Shown here: positions 16,901 through 23,186 of the stretch, piece by piece
Layout of the letters: the number at the start of each line of letters is the position of its first letter
Position numbering within the stretch: position 1 is the stretch's first letter
Origin: Paenibacillus taihuensis
Lineage (GTDB): Bacteria > Bacillota > Bacilli > Paenibacillales > Paenibacillaceae
Assembly (NCBI RefSeq): GCF_003386535.1
Contig: NZ_QTTN01000002.1
Location: 1 to 64,000, forward strand
DNA: 64,000 nt
Reading direction: 5' to 3'
Position numbers and translations under genes: made by a program
The notes under the pieces: model-generated
What the model was told of the DNA's origin: nothing
The model's database searches: none
The model's input: only the letters and a program-made list of their open reading frames with translations

Positions 16901-17839
16901 ACCGCTAGAGTTGGCGCCGGAGGTCGAACCATTCCCCTCATTGAAAGGGAACAGGATCTCGCCAGGCAATGGATCACCCGGATCGCCTGGATTGCCGTTA
17001 ACGCTCGTATTAGGCGCTCTGTCAAACAGCGCTGCATGCGCGTTGCCGTCGAGAACGGAAGGGAATACGGAAAGCTCATCCAGAAGGCCGGTGTACGCAC
17101 GTCCCTGATAGCCATTCCCGCCGAACCACTTGTATGCTTGCAGATTCACGGGGAATGTGGAAGTGTAGGTCTTTTCACCGACCTTACTTCCGTCCACGTA
17201 CAGAGCGGCTGTTTTCGCCGTCGCGCTGAAAGAGAACGCCAGATAATGCCAATTGCCGTCGGCCAAATTCCCCGCTGGCGCTGAAAAGTTACTATTCCAT
17301 TCGGAGCCATCAGCTCCGTAAGATAGAAAATCTATCTTTGTGTCGGCGTAGTTGTTTTCACTAGTGCCCCAGTTGATATCCCACCAGATTTCGCCATTAG
17401 TGAATCCCCAATTGCCAGTGGTACCGGCATAAGGCGGGGCCAATAAAGAACTGGTTGCTCCAGGACTTGGAGCAGAAGGCTTAACCCAAACGCCCATGCT
17501 CAGATCATTTACACTCGCGAACTGAGAACCGTAGTCGAGCGTGATCCCGTTCTGGCCTGTTTGGTCATTGGAGATCGCGTGCGTACCGCCCCGTCCGCTG
17601 TTGTCCGTATCCCACACATAGTTGTTCAATGTGGCCGTGAGACCGCCCGAAACGGCGCTGGAGGTCGTACCGTTACCCTCATTGAAGGGGAAAAGGATCT
17701 CGCCTTGGAAGGGATCCGAGGCGGGAGAGGTTTCTGCGAAAGCTGTTGCCGGCAGTAATGCAATTGCTGCCAGCAACATGCTGAGAACCAAAGATATCAG
17801 ACGTGTTGCCAAGCGTGATGTCCGTCTATGCTTGTTCAT
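10991..17839 (-). CDS. Giant secreted modular protein: three LamG-like, beta-helix, CBM-like, Ig-like and FIMAH modules
   Basis: The 2282-residue product has a Sec signal peptide (MNKHRRTS..., cleavage probably after TAFA). Approximate modules: three concanavalin/LamG-like repeats (42-277, 293-520, 538-767), each opening with a variant of LFPFNEG; a DUF1565/pectate-lyase-like start (YYVAKTGNDSNPGTEAEPF, from about 790); a right-handed beta-helix to about 1370; a CBM4/9-like domain (NLLFNSGFEW, 1400-1550); two laminin/DUF1080-like beta-sandwiches (1567-1933); a FIVAR helical module (about 1957-2017); a Big_2 domain; another Ig-like domain; and a C-terminal FIMAH-type helical region (2203-2282). 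There is no LPXTG or SLH anchor. The likely role is binding and perhaps cleaving a plant or algal polysaccharide; catalytic residues are not identifiable by eye. The start follows AAGGGA. Confidence 0.85.
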   Translation of the reverse strand: MNKHRRTSRLATRLISLVLSMLLAAIALLPATAFAETSPASDPFQGEILFPFNEGNGTTSSAVSGGLTATLNNYVWDTDNSGRGGTHAISNDQTGQNGITLDYGSQFASVNDLSMGVWVKPSAPSPGATSSLLAPPYAGTTGNWGFTNGEIWWDINWGTSENNYADTKIDFLSYGADGSEWNSNFSAPAGNLADGNWHYLAFSFSATAKTAALYVDGSKVGEKTYTSTFPVNLQAYKWFGGNGYQGRAYTGLLDELSVFPSVLDGNAHAALFDRAPNTSVNGNPGDPGDPLPGEILFPFNEGNGSTSGANSSGLTAALNNYVWDTDNSGRGGTHAISNDQTGQNGITIDYGSQFASLNDLTMGVWVKPTNPGAGKRSFLMAPPYAGTNGDWAIHNGEILWNITWGTEANHYADTSINFTSYGSDNSEWDSNLTATAGNLADGDWHYLAFSFSATEKTVALYVDGSKVGDKTYGNTFPINLQSYNFFGGSGYIGDEYIGLLDELSVFPSVLGDTDHAALFNRAPNTSGGNPGDPFQGENLFPFNEGTGKTSSAISGGLTATLNNYLWDTDNNGRGGTPSISSDDRGASGLTIDYGPQFANLNDLTMGVWVKPTIPAEIQDVGRVSYLMAPPYGGTNGDWGLPNGDIWWNIKWGTEENNYADTTLHFLDVGSDNAGWDGGFSATAGNLADGNWHYVAFSYSVTDLKIKMYVDGSLIGEKAYTSLSPVNLQAYKWFGGNGYQGRAYTGLLDELSVFPSALDDATQEALYNRAPNTDGTGQQADPADTDQVGDNTYYVAKTGNDSNPGTEAEPFLTIQKAADVLLPGETVIIHEGVYGESVRPKYNGTADHPITYKTADGEKVVISGADQITGTWQTASNTSAVQYDPNNANLWKVDVSLPMGNYRNQIFVDGESMLNARYPNVAKEDAYYRPNTLTYVFDGANASVGGWSTPGGKLRDPELNQPAGTWDGAAIVGMDNRYWNNSGAEVVSSTPGWLNLANINFYELGPTGYASGDDFPYYIQNAMAALDAPYEWFYNQGSGTLYLQLPNGMNPNDLDVRYKAREWGLDLSSRKYIHIEGIDLNGSNLTMRNGVSNVVDHMTAKYVTSFLSPDNERGGIIVGGKNNTLINSEIAYSSGALVTVEGEGNKIVNNKLHDATTGPTMFTFSITITGRNHLISHNEVYNASSTLIGGSFYASEISYNDIHDGNWHSSDCGLMYFAYTDLGNSQIHHNFIHDSHNPFSNGVYFDLGAKNAQVFDNVFWNLPWAANFVNSSSEFVSVFNNTVFQGATSHPNPEIYTNSPGDAYMDVYMNNIVDSRGVGTDNINAGAVVKDNYSRPESDIDGTATFNDPSAFDFTLKAGSHAIGSGAYQPGDNWTAGLKGTPVTVDEVSGGPQLLPYANRNLLFNSGFEWPRLDVQGMGSLPYWTKTGVGSASLVQASSSADNAHAREQYAVALTGQNIGLEQTITGLEPGKDYVLRGFARVGSGSDPAGQKAEIGVRIGAATLKGELDRPAWRSVSIKFTADATGEAVIYATKTTSGSQVLVDDFSVVSADMVPDLSPPSDDLYPMVKSPVALLDDMLFNDSKWTVTGQSSFVKDEPTGLTLEVQSGQSAAAFYTQEKYADKDFYLKLGVNQNLDALDLTLILRANAATRDANRYEIAIHGTTATLTRYYNGTSTQLGQWQVDINDRLLKAGAVWDDNNGSGNGIVTVTLKSGNDTLFSFGDDSNLNVSTSGYFGLATESSVELGRVTEYVDMTSVIADKANWKSGASNTWTNNDTSLTPAVGATAGYAGRTFGDAEFVVDFMSGMNTGAFPAFILRSPTEQDLLDNPWSGAKYAVILKEGSFEIQHWQELWKPGSSILSGDGRSALADNKGFVAPYKNTLVKVSTVNTDYGVWIRLKAGDTIVASWFDENNYIQGAGYFGISGYTEPVTISVPNESTYVPVIGNPDDKPNSGTVDASALQQLISQGEALVEADYTPESWAAFETALDNAKAVVANNAATQVQIDAAVTSLQAAITDLVKEETPAPIAVAGITVTGASSIDTLGATAQMNAAVTPDNATDKSVTWTVVSTDGSGADKATIDENGLLTAVADGVVKVVATAKDGSGVTGESLVTIDSTPPVIAAPSDLSFLQTEAVSIAFSASDSGSGLKSMSVSFNGTTTSGTVSVNPIGLAVGTYPIVVTATDNLGHQTTKTFSLEITIEVAQLDELISLGQAGGLISDAKTAKSLQSDIDKIQKDQAKGKLDSKSFKQLEKDIDKEKGKKINAAFADKLQHSIEVLKSSL
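15530..17715 (-). repeat. Three direct repeats of about 0.7 kb encoding LamG-like modules
   Basis: The segments near 17715-17010, 16960-16275 and 16225-15540 encode homologous modules. Stretches such as the one around 16801-16880 and 17541-17620 (CCGTTCTGGCCTGTTTGGTC and following) are nearly identical at DNA level, so at least two copies duplicated recently or are kept alike by gene conversion. Confidence 0.85.
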
Positions 17840-17934
17840 ATTATCGTCCCTTCTATGGTATTTTTGCGAATCAATCCTAGTGAAAAAATGTCTCTGTCCC
17901 CCTTTCTCTACAATTTGCATACCGTTTGTAGTGA

Positions 17935-17979
17935 CAAAAAAAACCGCTGCAATCTCCAAGAACAGGCGTCAGATGCAGC
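17935..17979 (-). terminator. Terminator-like hairpin inside the 5' leader of the giant gene
   Basis: On the minus strand CGCTGCA (17979-17973) pairs with TGCAGCG (17950-17944), followed by GTTTTTTTT. It ends about 95 bases before the start codon. Either transcription begins upstream and is attenuated here, or the hairpin ends a short upstream transcript. A TTGACA at 17992-17987 is too close to the hairpin to be the promoter that uses it. Confidence 0.6.
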
Positions 17980-18080
17980 GCTTATACATTGTCAACTTGT
18001 ATTTTAGAGTGAGCACGAAAAGGAGAAAATGAACTTTTCTACGATTTTCGGACCAAACCTGTTGAAGACCCCCTATTAAA

Positions 18081-18136
18081 TAAAAATCCTCCTTCGCTAT
18101 CATCTGAGTTTGATACCCAGAGGCTGCAAGGAGGAT
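18081..18136 (-). terminator. Nested-hairpin terminator, copy B
   Basis: On the minus strand CCTCCTT (18134-18128) pairs with AAGGAGG (18094-18088), then ATTTTTATTT. The inner stem TCTGGGT/ACTCAGA encloses ATCAA. It lies right behind the metallophosphoesterase gene. It is nearly the same sequence as copy A at 9296-9354, including the unpaired TGAT junction. Confidence 0.85.
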
Positions 18137-18143
18137 CGTGTGA

Positions 18144-19082
18144 TTATGTTGTTTCCGTACGGTGCTCGGCTTGCTGCTCCACGACCACGCCATCATCAAG
18201 CCGCAGCCAGGATTCGAAGCCGGGTTCTCCAAGATGCAGCCGGATCACCCGCGCGCCGCGAGGGAATCCTTCTCGCCCGTACGTATTGTAGCCAGAAGCT
18301 CTGCCGTAGCATAACTGGATCCCATGATGCTCGCTCCAGAAATCGTTGATGTGGTCATGTCCGACGAACGTACCCATCATATCGCCGTTCTCCAGCATTG
18401 CCGCGAACAAACCTGAGTTAATCCGCGAGCAGCCTATATCCTCGTGCTTGACCCCGTAGCAGACGTTTTGCCGCCATGCCTCCTCATATTCCGGCAGCGG
18501 GATATGGAAGAAGGCAAGCGAAGGAACCGGCGTACCTCCGTTGTTTGCTTTATAGCCTTTCGATAGCTTCGTGTACCAATCGACCTGGGATTGACGAATC
18601 CAATCCCATTCGATTGTTTTCGGCGCATAAGCACCCGAGTCTAGAAAATACAGAACCACTTTGGCATCGCTTTCCCGATTGTCCGTCAGTTCCACGACAA
18701 AGTTTCCGATACCGTGAACATCCTCAGGGCCTGAACTCCCTATCCCGTACTTGCTATTCTCCTGAAGCACCATCAACTCCGCATTCAACACCTGCGACTT
18801 GCCGCCCTCGTCGTCATGATTTCCAAACACGAGCGCCCAGGCAATCCCGCGATCTTCGGCGACCGCAACCGCTTCGTTAAACGCTCGGATCGGATCGTCG
18901 GTATTTAATCCCATTATTGTATCTCCGGTAAACACAACCAGATTCGGCTGTTCTGCGCTCAGTATGTCATCCATCAGCTTGCGGCTTCTTTGATCCAGCT
19001 CGTCTCCGTTCCGCCAATGAACATCCGTGAATTGAACGATCACAAATCTATTATCTTCGCGAAAAGCCAACCTTTTCGTCAT
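18144..19082 (-). CDS. Calcineurin-like metallophosphoesterase
   Basis: The 312-residue protein carries the standard dimetal motifs in order: QFTDVHW (DxH), VVFTGDTIMG (GD), VFGNHDDEGG (GNHD) and FVGHDHINDF (GHDH). It has no signal peptide and is probably cytoplasmic. The family hydrolyses phosphomonoesters or diesters; the arrangement resembles the Dcr2-like phosphatase group, but the substrate cannot be read from sequence. The ATG is preceded by AGGGAG. It is the last gene of the transport/PHP cluster, 55 bases after the MATE gene, and ends at a nested terminator. Its place there suggests it acts on the imported compound or a product of it. Confidence 0.88.
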   Translation of the reverse strand: MTKRLAFREDNRFVIVQFTDVHWRNGDELDQRSRKLMDDILSAEQPNLVVFTGDTIMGLNTDDPIRAFNEAVAVAEDRGIAWALVFGNHDDEGGKSQVLNAELMVLQENSKYGIGSSGPEDVHGIGNFVVELTDNRESDAKVVLYFLDSGAYAPKTIEWDWIRQSQVDWYTKLSKGYKANNGGTPVPSLAFFHIPLPEYEEAWRQNVCYGVKHEDIGCSRINSGLFAAMLENGDMMGTFVGHDHINDFWSEHHGIQLCYGRASGYNTYGREGFPRGARVIRLHLGEPGFESWLRLDDGVVVEQQAEHRTETT

Positions 19083-19137
19083 CGATCTCCCTCGTTTCTA
19101 GTAAAATAAAATTCACTTCCAACCACCCGAAGACCGG

Positions 19138-20490
19138 CTAGGCTGAATGGATGAGATTATGCTGCCAACGCTGGGACTTGTAGCGCCATAAGCCGATAAT
19201 GGCCTTGGAGATTTCCTCCGTCGCATACAGGCCGTACACGACTTCAATCGGCCATTTCATGATGCCCGCTCCGAAGAATGCGAGCGGTATCCCGACTAGC
19301 CACGTGGAGCTAAGCACAAGCTTCATGGAATATTGCGTATCACCGCCGCTGCGGAAGACGCCGACGATCCAGATGTTGTTTAGAAAATTGCAAATTAATA
19401 CACAAGACATGATTCGGAGAATCCATATGGCCTGTCCGTGCAGCTGCTCGCTAATATGAAAAAACCTGACAACGAGCGGCGCCGAAATAAACAAGGCTGC
19501 CCCAATGACAATTGCCAAGATACAGCCGATCCGCGTGAATCGTTCCGCATAATTTTGCGCCTGTTCCCTGTTCTGCAATCCGATCTGTTCGCCAATCATA
19601 ACGCTCGCCGATTGCGCGAACCCTGATATAGCTGCGGATACAAAATTGCCGATTACCTTCGAAATCTGAATCAACGCGATCGCTGCAGCGCCGCTCATGC
19701 CGAATGCCACCATGTACATCGTTGTTCCTAATCCCCATAACGACTCATGGATAATGATAGGCTTCGTAATCCGGAAAACGCTCCTGATCAGTTCTCGGTC
19801 AATCCGAGGCAAGATCTTTAATGATACAGCTACTTCCTTCTTCCATACATACACATACACGATTGTTGTCGAGAGGAGAAGCAGCTTAGAGATCATAGTA
19901 GCTGCCGCGGCACCGTATACCCCCATGGCAGCAAATCCGAGATGACCGTAAATGAGCACATAATTCAGAAAAGTATTCAGACAAAGCGACAAGATGGTCA
20001 AATACATAATCACTTTCACAACGCCGATGCTCTTCAAGCTCATCACATATGCGGTCGTAACAGCTGATGCGACATACCCGCAGCTCATAATGGACACAAA
20101 TGTCGCTGTCATATTCAGCAGCTGTTGATCTCCCGTAAAAGGAGCAAATATGAATGGGGAGCCGAACGTAAGCAGGATAACAAAAACAATGCTGATTGCC
20201 AGACCGCTAAATACAGTCAATGCCGCCAGCTTCTTTATCGAGTCATAATCTCTTTCCCCGTAATATTGAGATATAAATACGGACGGACCGCTCAACACGC
20301 CTGCCAGAATCATCCCGAGCAAAAACTCGAATTGACCGGCAATGCCAACGGCAGCAATCGACTCTTCCCCCAAGCCTGCTACCATCATCGAATCGATTAG
20401 CATAAAAGATGATGCAAACAGAAACTGCAAAGTCAATGGAACGGATAACTGCAATAACTTGCTGTTGAATTCATTTCTTGAATTTCCCAT
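19138..20490 (-). CDS. MATE family efflux transporter
   Basis: The 450-residue protein has about twelve membrane segments and the two-fold repeat of MATE exporters (for example LTLQFLFASSFMLIDSMMVAG at the start, repeated near the middle as IIIHESLWGLGTTMYMVAFG). MATE proteins export organic cations or metabolites using Na+ or H+ gradients. It starts 15 bases after the stop of the PHP gene, so it is very likely co-transcribed with it. In this setting it might export a by-product of the pathway; a multidrug role is equally possible. No regulator of its own is adjacent. Confidence 0.88.
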   Translation of the reverse strand: MGNSRNEFNSKLLQLSVPLTLQFLFASSFMLIDSMMVAGLGEESIAAVGIAGQFEFLLGMILAGVLSGPSVFISQYYGERDYDSIKKLAALTVFSGLAISIVFVILLTFGSPFIFAPFTGDQQLLNMTATFVSIMSCGYVASAVTTAYVMSLKSIGVVKVIMYLTILSLCLNTFLNYVLIYGHLGFAAMGVYGAAAATMISKLLLLSTTIVYVYVWKKEVAVSLKILPRIDRELIRSVFRITKPIIIHESLWGLGTTMYMVAFGMSGAAAIALIQISKVIGNFVSAAISGFAQSASVMIGEQIGLQNREQAQNYAERFTRIGCILAIVIGAALFISAPLVVRFFHISEQLHGQAIWILRIMSCVLICNFLNNIWIVGVFRSGGDTQYSMKLVLSSTWLVGIPLAFFGAGIMKWPIEVVYGLYATEEISKAIIGLWRYKSQRWQHNLIHSA

Positions 20491-20505
20491 CTGCTGTTGC
20501 GTCCC

Positions 20506-21309
20506 CTATATCGTCACGAAATAAGGAACCCGATTGCGAAACTGTACGACTTCATGAATATCATACGATTTCAGCAATTTCAGCGCCTGGCCGAACCCTT
20601 GTTCATAACTGCCGACCCGGTGGGCATCGGAACCGAGCGAGAACCATTTGCCGCCTAAATCCAGGTACATTTCAATCAGGCAGCTGTGCGGATGAATCCA
20701 ACCTTGCCGATACAGCCCTGTCGTATTCAACTCCAACACTTTATCCTTCTTTATCATGATCTCAAATAAGTCATACAGCATGGATTTGCAACGCTCGTAA
20801 TCCTCTACATCAACGATTCTCTTCGTGTACCGGCTAACATAATCAAGATGTGCCACAACATCATAATTATCCATCAGTTGGACCGCATCGCGAACATGCG
20901 AGAAATACTCCTCCAAGATCCGATTCATGGATTGACTGTGAAAAGCTTCTTCCGCAAAATCCAACACGCCATTGTTGTGAGCGGATAGCAAAACCAAATC
21001 AAAAGAATATCCTTGCAAATATGCATTAATTTCATGATGGTAATCTTTTCGATAACCAACCTCGATGCCTTTCCGTATTTCTATGTCATAGGCTTTACGC
21101 AGCTCTGCAACCTCTTGCTCGTAACTGACCATGTCGATCAGGACGTCTTTCTTGAAATACTTGCAATCATAATCAAAATGGTCCGTTGTCACGATGGCTT
21201 TCTTCCCTAAACTTATCGCATGTTCAACAATATTCTTCATCGGTTCTTCCGAGTCGGGAGAATAATTGGAGTGGACATGCTGATCCACAATCAAATTCGA
21301 AACTTGCAT
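20506..21309 (-). CDS. PHP-domain phosphoesterase, HisJ-like
   Basis: The 267-residue protein is a PHP-superfamily hydrolase. Metal ligands are seen in DQHVHSNYSPDSEE (HxH), IVTTDHFDYD, LLSAHNN, VVAHLDYVSRY and GSDAHRVGSYEQGF. Its closest named relatives are HisJ-type histidinol-phosphatases. No his genes are near, so histidine synthesis is not implied; the substrate is more likely another phosphomonoester, perhaps one delivered by the ABC system encoded upstream. The ATG follows AAGG at a suitable distance. It lies 41 bases after the DeoR-family gene. Confidence 0.85.
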   Translation of the reverse strand: MQVSNLIVDQHVHSNYSPDSEEPMKNIVEHAISLGKKAIVTTDHFDYDCKYFKKDVLIDMVSYEQEVAELRKAYDIEIRKGIEVGYRKDYHHEINAYLQGYSFDLVLLSAHNNGVLDFAEEAFHSQSMNRILEEYFSHVRDAVQLMDNYDVVAHLDYVSRYTKRIVDVEDYERCKSMLYDLFEIMIKKDKVLELNTTGLYRQGWIHPHSCLIEMYLDLGGKWFSLGSDAHRVGSYEQGFGQALKLLKSYDIHEVVQFRNRVPYFVTI

Positions 21310-21350
21310 TTCACTAAACCTTCCTTCACGATAGTCGCATCTTTGCTGAG

Positions 21351-22133
21351 TTACGCCTTCACCCAGCTAATGTTCGCGTGGGCAAGCTTTTCCTTCCATT
21401 CAACAGGCGGTTCTGTATCACAAATCACACCATTCACTTCGTTGTAATCTGCATATTTGTACATGGATTTCACATCAATCTTCGAATGGTCAATCACGAT
21501 ATGCACTTTGTTCGATCGCTCGATCATTCTTCTGAGAAGATTGCCTTCGTCGATATGATAGGTTGTGATTCCATGCGCGATCGAATAGCCATTCGCACCG
21601 ATAAACGCTTTATCAATATAAAACTTCTCGAGCAAGTCTATCGTCATCGATCCTGATGCGAACATTTGATCCGTGTCGATCTCGCCGCCAAGAAAAATAA
21701 TTCTTCCCGTAAAATAACCGGCTTTTTTACGCTCGATAAGACTGTTCAATACCTGGATACAGCCAACGATGATCGTCAAGTTTTTTTTATTTAATAAGTG
21801 GTTGGATATCTGAATTGTAGTCGTGCCTACGCCTAAGGCGATCACATCATAATCGTCGATCAGTTCAACCGCTTTCATGCCAACGCGCTGTTTCTCCTGG
21901 ATATGGATGGAGTTGCGCTGGCTATATGGCGCCTCGTACAAAGTAAAGTTAGGCTTGATGCCGCCCCCGTGTACGATAAGCAGCTTGTTTTCCCGGCTTA
22001 ACGCGTCCAAGTCTCGACGAACGGTCACCTTGGAAACGTTCAATTGTTCGGAGAGCTCATTAACCGTTACTCTTCCTTTGGCATTCAACTCTGCCAAAAT
22101 CATGCCCATTCGTTCAACCTGCAGCACTAGCAT
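21351..22133 (-). CDS. DeoR-family transcriptional regulator
   Basis: The 260-residue regulator has an N-terminal DeoR-type helix-turn-helix (VNELSEQLNVSKVTVRRDLD, about residues 22-41) followed by the family wing motif IVHGGGI. The rest is a DeoRC sugar-phosphate sensor domain (LGVGTTTIQISNHLL and the FIGANGYSIAHGITT region). DeoR proteins are usually repressors released by a phosphorylated sugar. It is embedded in the transport/phosphoesterase cluster and probably controls it. An inverted repeat with 12-bp arms lies directly upstream at 22154-22193 and could be its operator or an RNA hairpin. Confidence 0.9.
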   Translation of the reverse strand: MLVLQVERMGMILAELNAKGRVTVNELSEQLNVSKVTVRRDLDALSRENKLLIVHGGGIKPNFTLYEAPYSQRNSIHIQEKQRVGMKAVELIDDYDVIALGVGTTTIQISNHLLNKKNLTIIVGCIQVLNSLIERKKAGYFTGRIIFLGGEIDTDQMFASGSMTIDLLEKFYIDKAFIGANGYSIAHGITTYHIDEGNLLRRMIERSNKVHIVIDHSKIDVKSMYKYADYNEVNGVICDTEPPVEWKEKLAHANISWVKA

Positions 22134-22153
22134 TCACCTTCTCCATTCATAGA

Positions 22154-22193
22154 ATCAAACCGGGATTCAACGCGATCTGTTTCCCGGTTTGAT
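22154..22193. repeat. Inverted repeat with 12-bp perfect arms
   Basis: ATCAAACCGGGA (22154-22165) and TCCCGGTTTGAT (22182-22193) are perfectly complementary around a 16-base spacer. On the minus strand no U-run follows. It lies between the CehA-like PHP gene and the DeoR gene. It could be an mRNA-stabilising hairpin that sets gene ratios, or a regulator site. Confidence 0.75.
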
Positions 22194-22208
22194 AAACAGA
22201 TCGAATGA

Positions 22209-23168
22209 TTAATCTAAATAGATCGGATTTGTAAAAGCAAACTTTCCAAATTTATCAAGACATTCGACTCTAATAAATTTCTCGTCTCCCCGCAGTTTTT
22301 TACGAAGGGATGTAATATTCTCGCCAAGCTCAATTTGATACTGGCGGACATCTCCATTCATATAAATGCGTTCAACCGGAGAGCATTCGAAGATGACTTC
22401 ATTATTCTCGATGCGGAACTCATAGATTTCCGGACCCGTCGAGGAATAGAAGCTGCCTTCGACCAATGCTTGGACAACTGCATTGCGCGTCAGCTCGGGG
22501 GCTTTGACAACTACCCAGCCTCCAAAAGAGTCGTTGTAGATGTCGCCCGGATATCTGTTATGGTTATCGTCAGTTGCCGTCCCCCAAAGCTTCTTGCCTT
22601 TACGCAGCAGTGTTTCCCACATAATTCGGGAATTGCCCATGTTCTCATGCCACTCCGAGCAATGGTTGTAGACTTCTAGCGCGAACAGGTTATCCAGTGC
22701 ATAGACATCTTCCCACTCAACGGTGGACCAATGCGGATGATTGAACATGACGATATTGCCTCGTGCCACCATATCGTCAATGAACTGCTGTGCCGTATCA
22801 ATGCTGACGAAATCCGGCCAAATGATTGGCTCCATATGCCTAAGCGGCTCTTTCGTCGCTGCCCGCAGATGCTCGTCAGTTCCCATTATGACATGCAGGT
22901 GAAAGATTCTGATATCGCCAGCCGGCATCCGGATGCCTACTTCACTGGCTGGAAGCAGGATGAAATTTGGCTCATTCTCCTGCTCGAAGTTCGTAAAGAA
23001 ATCATGCTCGGAGTGCGCAATGAAAGAATAGCCTCGTTCTTTATAAGCCTTTCGAAGCTCTTCCGGCGTGAGAGCACCGTCGGATAAGGTGGAATGACCG
23101 TGCAGGTTTCCTTTATACCAGTTTCCGCCATCCATGAAACTCTTTTTAGTAATCATAGTCATACACAT
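22209..23168 (-). CDS. PHP-domain metallohydrolase, CehA/McbA-like
   Basis: The 319-residue protein begins its domain at GNLHGHSTLSDG (HxH metal site), followed by FIAHSEHDFFT, VMFNHPHWSTVEWED and WGTATDDNHNRYPGD, as in the CehA/McbA group of PHP hydrolases. A C-terminal beta domain covers about the last 90 residues. Members act on phosphoesters or carbamate-type esters. No signal peptide is visible, so it should act after uptake. The start is ambiguous among three close ATGs; I take the first, behind AGGATGGTGA. It starts 18 bases after the binding-protein gene and surely shares its mRNA. Confidence 0.85.
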   Translation of the reverse strand: MCMTMITKKSFMDGGNWYKGNLHGHSTLSDGALTPEELRKAYKERGYSFIAHSEHDFFTNFEQENEPNFILLPASEVGIRMPAGDIRIFHLHVIMGTDEHLRAATKEPLRHMEPIIWPDFVSIDTAQQFIDDMVARGNIVMFNHPHWSTVEWEDVYALDNLFALEVYNHCSEWHENMGNSRIMWETLLRKGKKLWGTATDDNHNRYPGDIYNDSFGGWVVVKAPELTRNAVVQALVEGSFYSSTGPEIYEFRIENNEVIFECSPVERIYMNGDVRQYQIELGENITSLRKKLRGDEKFIRVECLDKFGKFAFTNPIYLD

Positions 23169-23186
23169 TCACCATCCTGGTTCAGC

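Noticed and set aside
20506-21309. Calling this PHP gene hisJ/hisK (histidinol-phosphatase)
   Set aside because: No histidine genes nearby; PHP members have many substrates and the context points to an import pathway.
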